A DNA stretch of 14,325 nt from Mycobacteriaceae bacterium (GTDB lineage: Bacteria; Actinomycetota; Actinomycetes; Mycobacteriales; Mycobacteriaceae), in the NCBI GenBank assembly GCA_019242135.1, contig JAFAWC010000399.1, positions 1 to 14,325 of the forward strand, written 5' to 3'. A program made the translations under genes and the position numbers. Position 1 is the first letter of the stretch. Each line of letters begins with the position of its first letter. Below the pieces are notes generated by a model that worked only from the letters and a program-made list of their open reading frames with translations, was not told the origin of the DNA and made no database searches. Below, one piece after another: positions 6,510 through 14,325 of the stretch.

Positions 6510-7189
6510 AGGCGGCCGGCGGCGAAAGTCGCTGCCTGGCTGGCCATCCCGGACTTCACATAGGAGAGGTGCGCGTCAGAGAACATCTCGTCGCGGGTCG
6601 GCATCGACATGTCACCCGCGGAGCAGATCGGATCGCCGGGGGCGCACAAGTCGATGGTCTTCGGCCCATACTCCGGACTGACCGTGGTAAGCGGCGCCCC
6701 CACATATCGGTCCAACGGATTACCGAGGACGGCGACCGCAGCGACGTGATCGGCCACATCGGGGGTCATCGGTGCGGGCGTGAACCCCGCCAGAGACAGC
6801 GGGAGCGCGGTGATCAGGTCGATCACGATCGCACCCTGGGAGTATCCGCCCAGCACTAGGCGAGTGTTGGGACAGCTCGCCACCATCGACTGGACATGGT
6901 TCCGCGCATCGGCCGCTCCGGCGGACGCAGAGGTCGTGAAATCGAAGGTCGCCGGGTAGTTGACCGCGTACACACCGAGGGATCTGCTCCCAGCTTGGGA
7001 ACGCAGTGTATCGACGAATGCCTGTCCGACCTGGCCGACACCGGCCGGCTCAGTGGTGGCCCGGGCGAACACCACCTCGACGTCGGGACAGGGCGCCGCG
7101 GATGCCGGCGGAAGGTCCGCGGGCGCGCCGAGCGCCACGGCCCAGGTCGTAGCTGCACCGAGGAGACTCGCGACGCGGCGCGCGTGCAC
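6506..7189 (-). CDS. Secreted cutinase-family esterase
   Basis: This is a 227-residue alpha/beta hydrolase of the cutinase family, secreted serine esterases that cleave ester bonds of lipids. The signal peptide ends near ASAAP (29-33). Family landmarks are the nucleophile S117 in GYSQG, D186 in the CAPGDPIC box, H207 in DAHLSY, and two cysteine pairs (C34/C106 and C182/C189) of the conserved disulfides. The GTG start lies nine bases after the stop of the protease gene on the same strand, so the two are likely cotranscribed; only a weak CTAGG precedes the start. By position relative to lucA it corresponds to the cut5 locus (Rv3724) of M. tuberculosis, which is split there but intact here. Its stop TAA overlaps the TAG of the convergent secreted-protein gene. 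Confidence 0.92.
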   Translation of the reverse strand: MHARRVASLLGAATTWAVALGAPADLPPASAAPCPDVEVVFARATTEPAGVGQVGQAFVDTLRSQAGSRSLGVYAVNYPATFDFTTSASAGAADARNHVQSMVASCPNTRLVLGGYSQGAIVIDLITALPLSLAGFTPAPMTPDVADHVAAVAVLGNPLDRYVGAPLTTVSPEYGPKTIDLCAPGDPICSAGDMSMPTRDEMFSDAHLSYVKSGMASQAATFAAGRL

Positions 7190-7198
7190 GTATCGAAC

Positions 7199-8263
7199 CT
7201 AGCCGCCCGGGCCGGTGCCCAGTGTCACTTTCGCGCTGCGTTGCTGACCCGTCCGGTCCTGCCATACCAGGTCGACGGCGTCGCCCGGATAGTGGCGGTC
7301 CAACACGCTGGTCAACGCGGTCGCGTCGGTGAGGGCGACGCCGTCGAGCGAGATGATCACGTCGCCCTGGTGAAGCCCGGTCTGCTCGGCGGGGGTGCCT
7401 GGCAGCACGTCGCGAACCACCACCCCTCCCGACGTGCGCTGCTGACCGACGCCCACGCCGATCCCCAGCATCGCGGGCGGGCCGATGTGCACCGTGCCCG
7501 ACGCTGCCCTGGCCTGGATCTGATTCGCGACACCGAGCGCCCTGTTGATCGGAATCGCAAAGCCCTTGCCGCCGGGGCTGCCAAGCTTGTAGTTCACCGA
7601 TGCCGCAACGGTCAGGCCGATCACCTGGCCGTTGTTGTCGACCAGCGGCCCACCGGAGTCACCCGGACGCACAGGTGCCGCAACGCCGATCAAATTCGTC
7701 AGCTGTTCGGAGCTGCCGGTCAAATCGTCTTCGGCCGAGATGTTTGCGCCCAGCGTTGTGACCTGGCCCTGTTCGCGACTGATCGGCTTGCCGTTGCCAT
7801 TGGCGTTGCCCAGCCCGACCACCGGCTCGCCGACGGTCACCTGGTTGGAGTCTCCGATCGGTGCGGTCGGCAACCCGCCGGCGCCCAGGAGCTGGATGAG
7901 AGCAATGTCTTCTGTGCGGTCGTATCCGAGCAGTTTTGCCTTGAATGCCTGCCCGCTCCCCACGATGGTCGCGTCCATCGAGTCGGCGCCCGCCACGACA
8001 TGGTTGTTCGTCAGGACGACGCCGTCCGGGCTGAGGACGATGCCGGCCCCATAGCCCACCACGCCCTGGTAGTTGACGACGGCATTGATCTGCACCATGC
8101 TCTGCTCGACGTTGGCTGTGGACGGGTCACCCGGCGCCGCGCGAGCGATGTGCGTGGACGGCGCGTATCCCGGTGCGACGAACGCGAGCGCCGCAACCAG
8201 CGCTGCGACTATTGAGAGCCACCATCCCGGTCGGGGCGGCCTCTGCGGCTGTAGTTGGGCCAT
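7199..8263 (-). CDS. PepA-like secreted trypsin-fold serine protease with PDZ domain
   Basis: The 354-residue product closely resembles mycobacterial PepA (Rv0125, Mtb32A) in sequence, length and order: an N-terminal hydrophobic export segment (about 14-31), a chymotrypsin-fold domain with H88 (TNNHV), D119 (RTEDIAL) and S203 (GDSGGP), then a PDZ domain (about 260-350). It should act in the envelope or outside the cell. The ATG at 8263 is preferred because AAAGG lies six bases upstream; an in-frame ATG at 8302 would add 13 polar residues before the signal. Spacing to the cutinase gene is nine bases. Rv0125 sits elsewhere in M. tuberculosis as I recall, so this is probably a paralogue and I give no gene symbol. 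Confidence 0.93.
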   Translation of the reverse strand: MAQLQPQRPPRPGWWLSIVAALVAALAFVAPGYAPSTHIARAAPGDPSTANVEQSMVQINAVVNYQGVVGYGAGIVLSPDGVVLTNNHVVAGADSMDATIVGSGQAFKAKLLGYDRTEDIALIQLLGAGGLPTAPIGDSNQVTVGEPVVGLGNANGNGKPISREQGQVTTLGANISAEDDLTGSSEQLTNLIGVAAPVRPGDSGGPLVDNNGQVIGLTVAASVNYKLGSPGGKGFAIPINRALGVANQIQARAASGTVHIGPPAMLGIGVGVGQQRTSGGVVVRDVLPGTPAEQTGLHQGDVIISLDGVALTDATALTSVLDRHYPGDAVDLVWQDRTGQQRSAKVTLGTGPGG

Positions 8264-8324
8264 CTCCTGCCTTTCAGGCTGGTCCGACTGCTTACATTCC
8301 ATGGTGCCCGCTGAGCAGATTTCT

Positions 8325-8332
8325 AAAATATC
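8325..8332 (-). promoter_or_regulatory. Extended -10 candidate for the protease-cutinase operon
   Basis: On the minus strand the sequence reads TGATATTTT, a TGN extended -10 followed by TATTTT (8330-8325). It sits in an AT-rich island that stands out in this GC-rich window, within the gap between the lucA stop and the protease start. Transcription from about 8318 would leave a 5' UTR of about 55 nt before ATG 8263. No clear -35 is visible, as is usual for extended -10 promoters. Confidence 0.45.
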
Positions 8333-8351
8333 AGCAGGTCACAGCGGCCGG

Positions 8352-10855
<2,504 letters not shown>

Positions 10856-10860
10856 GCCCG

Positions 10861-10940
10861 ACCGCGTCGAGTGTGCATCCACCGCATCGAGTGTGCGTCT
10901 ACCGCGTCGACTGTGCTTTCACTGCGTCGACTGTGCTCTG
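10861..10940 (+). repeat. Array 1: four 20-bp direct repeats
   Basis: Four contiguous 20-bp units start at 10861, 10881, 10901 and 10921. The first is ACCGCGTCGAGTGTGCATCC; the shared core is ACYGCRTCGASTGTGC. A 20-bp period places each copy on nearly the same helix face after two turns. The array begins five bases after the aspC stop. Confidence 0.9.
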
Positions 10941-10965
10941 GCTGCGCGCCCTTCTCGACAACGCC

Positions 10966-11025
10966 CGCAGCCCATACACACTGAACGCAGCACATACACA
11001 CTGAACGCAGCCGATACACACTGAG
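10966..11025 (-). repeat. Array 2: three 20-bp direct repeats, inverted relative to array 1
   Basis: Units CGCAGCCCATACACACTGAA (10966-10985), CGCAGCACATACACACTGAA (10986-11005) and CGCAGCCGATACACACTGAG (11006-11025) follow without gaps. Read on the minus strand, the phase GCGTTCAGTGTGTATGTGCT matches an array 1 unit (10864-10883) at 13 of 20 positions without gaps. The two arrays are therefore one motif family facing each other across about 25 bp. Confidence 0.88.
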
Positions 11026-11037
11026 CAGCGGGGCACG

Positions 11038-11085
11038 CTCGAAGCAGCAGCCGCCACTCGAAGCAGCAGCCGCCACTCGAAGCAC
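11038..11085 (+). repeat. Array 3: 19-bp direct repeats upstream of dnaX
   Basis: CTCGAAGCAGCAGCCGCCA occurs at 11038-11056 and 11057-11075, with a truncated third copy (CTCGAAGCA) from 11076. The period is 19 bp and the unit differs from arrays 1 and 2. The third copy lies about 18-27 bases upstream of the proposed dnaX -10, over the -35 region. Confidence 0.88.
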
Positions 11086-11102
11086 CCGTCGGACCGCCTC
11101 GG

Positions 11103-11108
11103 TAGCCT
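11103..11108 (+). promoter_or_regulatory. -10 candidate for a leaderless dnaX transcript
   Basis: TAGCCT fits TANNNT and ends seven bases before the GTG at 11116, so transcription could start on the start codon itself. This would explain the lack of a good Shine-Dalgarno sequence; only GGTAG is present, overlapping the hexamer. The hexamer is short and the call is inferential. Confidence 0.4.
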
Positions 11109-11115
11109 GCTGACC

Positions 11116-12858
11116 GTGGCCCTCTACCGCAAATATCGTCCGGCGACCTTCGCCGAGGTGGTGGGCCAAGAGCACGTCACCGAACCGCTGTCAGCCGCCC
11201 TGACGGCCGGCCGGATCAACCACGCCTACCTGTTCTCGGGTCCCCGGGGCTGCGGCAAGACGTCGTCAGCGCGGATCCTGGCCCGCTCCCTCAACTGCGA
11301 GCAGGGTCCGACGGCCACTCCGTGCGGCGTGTGCCGGTCCTGTGTGGCGCTGGCCCCCGGCGGCTCGGGCAGCCTCGACGTCACCGAGCTCGACGCGGCC
11401 AGCCACAACGGCGTCGATGACGCCCGCGAGTTGCGCGACCGCGCGTTCTACGTGCCGGGCGAGTCTCGCTACCGCATCTTCATCATCGACGAGGCGCACA
11501 TGGTCACCACGGCAGCGTTCAACGCGCTGCTGAAGATTGTCGAGGAGCCGCCCGAGCACCTGATCTTCGTCTTCGCCACCACGGAGCCGGACAAGGTGCT
11601 GCCGACCATCCGCTCGCGCACCCATCACTATCCATTCCGGTTACTGGCCCCGCGGACCATGCGGGCGCTGATCGAGCGCATCATTTCGCACGAGGGCGTC
11701 GAGATCGACGACACCGCCTACCCGCTGGTGATCCGAGCCGGCGGCGGATCACCTCGCGACACGTTGTCCGCACTCGACCAGCTGTTGGCCGGGGCCGAGG
11801 GCAATCGCATCACCTACCAGCGCGCGATGGCGCTTCTCGGCGCCACCGACGTCGCGCTGATCGACGACGCGGTCGACGCCCTGGCCGCCGGCGATGCCGC
11901 GGCGTTGTTCGGCGCCGTCGAGTCGGTCGTCGATGCCGGGCACGATCCGCGTCGGTTCGCCGCCGACCTGCTCGAGCGTTTCCGCGATCTGATTGTGTTG
12001 CAGGCCGTTCCCGATGCTGCCGGCCGCGGGGTGGTCGATGCGCCGGGCGACGTGCTGGAGCGCATGCGCGACCAGGCGGGGCGGATCGGCACGGCGACGC
12101 TGACTCGCTACGCCGAAGTCGTGCATGCCGGGTTGGGTGAGATGCGTGGCGCCACCGCGCCGCGGCTGCTGCTCGAGGTGGTGTGCGCACGGCTGCTGCT
12201 CCCGTCCGCAAGCGACACGGAATCGGCGCTGCTCCAACGTATCGAGCGCATCGAGAACCGCCTGGACATTTCCGTGCCACAAACTTCGCCCCCGGCGCCG
12301 AAGACCACGCCGAAATTCACGCCGAAGACCGCGCCGAAGCCCACGCCAACGTCCACACCGAAGCCCACGCCGAAGACGACGCCGCAATCCACGCCGACGC
12401 CCACCCCCGAGCCCGAGCCCTCCGCACCCGGTGAACTGGATGCCGCCGACGTGCGCAGGCAGTGGTCGACCGTGCGCGACCGGGTCAGCGAGCGCAGCAA
12501 GTCCATCAATGCGATGCTCAGCGACGCCGTCGTGCGGGCGCTCGAGGGCGACACCCTAGTTCTCAGCCATCCCGCCGCGACGTTGGCCAAGCGGCTCGAC
12601 GAACAGCGCAACGCCGACGTGATCCGCGAGGCACTTAAAAACGTGCTGGGCGTGAACTGGAAGGTTCGCTGCGAACCCACACCGCCGGACTCGTCGCCAC
12701 CGAACGCACGCCGCGCAGAAGAAGATCGCGCCGAAGAAGACAGCATGCTTGCCGAGGCCGACAGCGGCTCGCGCACCGACCAGCCCCGTCGCGATCCGGA
12801 AGAGGTCGCGCTGGAACTACTTCAGAACGAGTTGGGCGCCCGCCGGATCGAGCCTTAG
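11116..12858 (+). CDS. dnaX: DNA polymerase III subunit gamma/tau
   Basis: This is the 580-residue clamp-loader ATPase that loads the beta sliding clamp and couples polymerases at the fork. It has the standard start ALYRKYRP, Walker A GPRGCGKTS (42-50), a zinc module with C61, C70, C73 and C76, Walker B with DEAH (125-128) and the SRT form of sensor I (TIRSRTHHYPF). AAA+ domains I-III fill about the first 370 residues. A Pro/Thr/Lys-rich linker (about 391-435) precedes the C-terminal tau-type domain. The GTG at 11116 is fixed by the conserved N-terminus. I see no E. coli-like frameshift signal, so only the full-length product is supported. It converges on tmsB with a four-base stop overlap. 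Confidence 0.97.
   Translation: MALYRKYRPATFAEVVGQEHVTEPLSAALTAGRINHAYLFSGPRGCGKTSSARILARSLNCEQGPTATPCGVCRSCVALAPGGSGSLDVTELDAASHNGVDDARELRDRAFYVPGESRYRIFIIDEAHMVTTAAFNALLKIVEEPPEHLIFVFATTEPDKVLPTIRSRTHHYPFRLLAPRTMRALIERIISHEGVEIDDTAYPLVIRAGGGSPRDTLSALDQLLAGAEGNRITYQRAMALLGATDVALIDDAVDALAAGDAAALFGAVESVVDAGHDPRRFAADLLERFRDLIVLQAVPDAAGRGVVDAPGDVLERMRDQAGRIGTATLTRYAEVVHAGLGEMRGATAPRLLLEVVCARLLLPSASDTESALLQRIERIENRLDISVPQTSPPAPKTTPKFTPKTAPKPTPTSTPKPTPKTTPQSTPTPTPEPEPSAPGELDAADVRRQWSTVRDRVSERSKSINAMLSDAVVRALEGDTLVLSHPAATLAKRLDEQRNADVIREALKNVLGVNWKVRCEPTPPDSSPPNARRAEEDRAEEDSMLAEADSGSRTDQPRRDPEEVALELLQNELGARRIEP
12286..12423 (+). repeat. Low-complexity PKPTPK-coding repeat in dnaX
   Basis: Short units around ACGCCGAAG and CCCACGCCG repeat in phase through this stretch and encode alternating Lys, Pro and Thr. 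This is the flexible linker between the AAA+ core and the C-terminal domain. The codon-level regularity suggests growth by slippage; the length is likely to differ between related strains. Confidence 0.75.
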
Positions 12859-14168
12859 GGCGTCCACCACGGCCGCAGCGGCAGACCGCCGTCCCCGCCA
12901 CGGTCGTCGAGCTTGACGGCCAGCACCTGGTGCAACTGAATCGCGTTGTGGTCGAAGCCTACTCGTGAGGCCGCCATGTACAGTCCCCACACCTTTGCGG
13001 TGCCGAGTCCCACTTCTTCGACTGCCTCGTCCCAGTGCTTGACCAGGTTGGCGCACCAGTCGCGAAGCGTCATCGCATAGTGGTGTCGCAGGTTCTCCTC
13101 GTGCAGCACCTCGAGTCCGACGTTTTGGATCTCGGCGATGATTCGACCCGATCCGGTGAGCTCCCCGTCGGGGAATACATACCGGTCGATGAATCCGCCC
13201 GCGTTGGCTGGATGGCGGTTGTCGTGGCGGGTGATGCAGTGGTTGAGCAGCAGGCCACCGGCGCGCAACTTCGATTGCAGGAAGCGGAAATACGGCGGAT
13301 AGTTCGCGACACCGATGTGCTCGGTCAATCCGATCGACGACACCGCGTCGAACTGCGTCTCGGCGATGTCGCGGTAGTCGCCGTGCCGGACCTCTGCGAG
13401 CTCGGCGAGACCTTCCTCGGCGATCGCCTGCTGCGCCCACGCGGCCTGCTCGCTTGAGAGCGTGACACCGAGGGCCGTGACACCCTTGCGGGCCGCATAG
13501 CGCACCATGCCACCCCAGCCGCAGCCCACATCGAGAAGTCGATCACCGGGCTGCAGCCGCAACTTGTCGAACACCAGCCGGTACTTGTTTTCCTGCGCCT
13601 CCTCCAGCGTTGCGTCGCTGCGGGGATAGCAAGCGCAGGTGTAGGTCATCGACGGGCCGAGCACCCATTCGTAGAACCGGTTGGACACGTCGTAATGGTG
13701 GTGGATGGCCTCGGCGTCGCGAGATTTGCTGTGCCGCAGGCCTTCTGCGAGGCGACGCCATCGCGGCAGCGCCTCCTGGGGCGGCGGAGCGATCGGCAGC
13801 AGGTGCTCGAAGCCGATCGAGCGCACGATGTTGGCCATCACCCGCGCCGGGGGGCGCCTGAATTGCAGCTTCTCGGCAAGCGCCGCGAGCAGCGCGTACG
13901 GGTCGCCGGGGTGGACGCCCTGCGGCTCGAGGTCGCCGGACACGTAGGCCCGGGCAAGCCCGAGGTCGCCCGGCGCGGTGGCCAGGTACGTCGTTCCGCG
14001 CGGGGTACGCAAATCCAGTCCCAGCTCAGCATCACCGGGTCCTGCGCAGCTGCCGTCGTAGGCGGTGAATCGCAGCGGTAACCGACCGTCCGCTAACACC
14101 TCGAGGATCTCCGCGAGCGTCATTTTGCTCGTCGAGGTGCTCGCCGTGCCCTCCCGAAATGTTGTCAT
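12855..14168 (-). CDS. tmsB: Cyclopropane-fatty-acid-synthase-like methyltransferase (TmsB/Rv3720 type)
   Basis: This 437-residue SAM-dependent methyltransferase belongs to the CFA synthase family. Landmarks are YDVSNRFYEWVLGPSMTYTC (159-178), the SAM loop LLDVGCGWGG (211-220), E283 in the EHIG motif that corresponds to the bicarbonate-binding glutamate of CFA synthases, and FIDRYVFPDGEL further on. The N-terminal region (about 1-150) matches the longer CFA form, not the short mycolic acid cyclopropane synthases. By synteny with dnaX and the upstream flavoprotein it is the Rv3720/TmsB enzyme, which adds a methylene at C10 of oleoyl chains; TmsA then reduces it to tuberculostearate (established for this pair). 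The start overlaps the tmsA stop as ATGA, so translation is probably coupled. Plain CFA synthase is the main alternative. Confidence 0.85.
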   Translation of the reverse strand: MTTFREGTASTSTSKMTLAEILEVLADGRLPLRFTAYDGSCAGPGDAELGLDLRTPRGTTYLATAPGDLGLARAYVSGDLEPQGVHPGDPYALLAALAEKLQFRRPPARVMANIVRSIGFEHLLPIAPPPQEALPRWRRLAEGLRHSKSRDAEAIHHHYDVSNRFYEWVLGPSMTYTCACYPRSDATLEEAQENKYRLVFDKLRLQPGDRLLDVGCGWGGMVRYAARKGVTALGVTLSSEQAAWAQQAIAEEGLAELAEVRHGDYRDIAETQFDAVSSIGLTEHIGVANYPPYFRFLQSKLRAGGLLLNHCITRHDNRHPANAGGFIDRYVFPDGELTGSGRIIAEIQNVGLEVLHEENLRHHYAMTLRDWCANLVKHWDEAVEEVGLGTAKVWGLYMAASRVGFDHNAIQLHQVLAVKLDDRGGDGGLPLRPWWTP

Positions 14169-14325
14169 CGCCGTTGCACCGCCTTCGCGTAGAGGTCCAG
14201 AAAACGTGAGTCGGGGTCGTAGGTCTTCTTCAGGGTCTTATAGGTCTCGCCGCCGTACAGGTCATCGAACTCTTCGGGACCGTAGTACGCATCCGAATAC
14301 AGCGATTTGTGCCCGTCGAGCTCGC
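14165..14325 (-). CDS. tmsA: C-terminal end of FAD-linked oxidoreductase (TmsA/Rv3719 type), partial
   Basis: The frame enters from the right edge and ends in TGA at 14167-14165, giving 53 visible codons. The end contains HKSLYSDAYYGPEEFDDLYG and later TLKKTYDPDSRFLDLYAKAV, typical of the C-termini of FAD-binding (VAO-type) oxidoreductases, where the Tyr-Asp-Pro segment closes the cap domain. Gene order identifies it as the flavoprotein partner of TmsB, which reduces the 10-methylene intermediate to the 10-methyl fatty acid. The catalytic and FAD-binding parts lie outside the window. Confidence 0.8.
   Translation of the reverse strand, partial: ELDGHKSLYSDAYYGPEEFDDLYGGETYKTLKKTYDPDSRFLDLYAKAVQRR

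Noticed and set aside
6896..8215. 439-codon plus-strand ORF opposite the protease and cutinase genes
   Set aside because: The translation is rich in His, Arg and Asp with no domain or signal, while the minus strand encodes two complete enzymes with catalytic triads.
10861..11085. CRISPR-like array from the regularly spaced repeats
   Set aside because: The units are contiguous 19-20-bp direct repeats without spacers, and no cas gene is in the window.
12624..12640. Possible dnaX frameshift site (TTAAAAACG) giving a short gamma form
   Set aside because: In the reading frame it is CTT AAA AAC, not an X XXY YYZ heptamer with identical X bases, and it lies near the C-terminus, where a gamma product would make no sense.

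Overview
The window is high-GC DNA from a mycobacterium, most likely a rapid-growing Mycolicibacterium-type species (inference). The right half has the gene order I know from the M. tuberculosis Rv3719-Rv3724 neighbourhood: a flavoprotein and a cyclopropane-synthase-like methyltransferase (Rv3719/Rv3720, tmsA/tmsB), dnaX (Rv3721c), aspartate aminotransferase (Rv3722c), the small SRP RNA ffs, a serine tRNA, lucA (Rv3723) and a cutinase (Rv3724). The left half is accessory: a TetR regulator, a VanX-type dipeptidase, a small membrane protein, a receptor Ser/Thr kinase and a Pro/Thr-rich secreted protein.

Layout. 1-777: the 5' end of an unknown leftward gene and a divergent, probably leaderless TetR gene, separated by two copies of a 16-bp palindrome-like operator in inverted orientation; one copy lies between the -35 and -10 of the tetR promoter. 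1074-2513: an exported VanX/DdpX-like D,D-dipeptidase, a 390-bp gap, and an 87-residue two-helix membrane protein. 2519-4573 (minus): a PknD/PknE-type kinase with one membrane helix and a duplicated four-cysteine ectodomain. 4574-4871: divergent control region with a TTCCCG-N6-CGGGAA inverted repeat. 4872-6509: a secreted, C-terminally membrane-anchored protein with a long Pro/Thr minisatellite-coded region. 6506-9170 (minus): lucA, then a PepA-like trypsin-fold/PDZ protease and a cutinase; the last two are 9 nt apart and form a likely operon. 9273-9514: tRNA-Ser(GGA) on minus and ffs on plus, divergently transcribed. 9575-12858: aspC and dnaX. 12855-14325 (minus): tmsB and the 3' end of tmsA, overlapping by ATGA.

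The core genes serve central functions: protein targeting (ffs), seryl-tRNA supply, aspartate-dependent nitrogen flow (AspC), replication clamp loading (DnaX), fatty acid and cholesterol uptake (LucA) and C10 methylation of oleate to tuberculostearate (TmsAB). The secreted esterase and protease next to LucA, and the kinase/secreted-protein pair, point to envelope functions.

The least explained DNA is the 260-bp gap between aspC and dnaX. It carries three short-period direct-repeat arrays. Two have a 20-bp period, share a GCGT..AGTGTG core and face each other; the third has a 19-bp period and runs into the probable dnaX promoter. The kinase ectodomain and the repeat-coded secreted protein opposite it are the best candidates for an undescribed signalling pair. 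I found no CRISPR array, insertion sequence or prophage gene.
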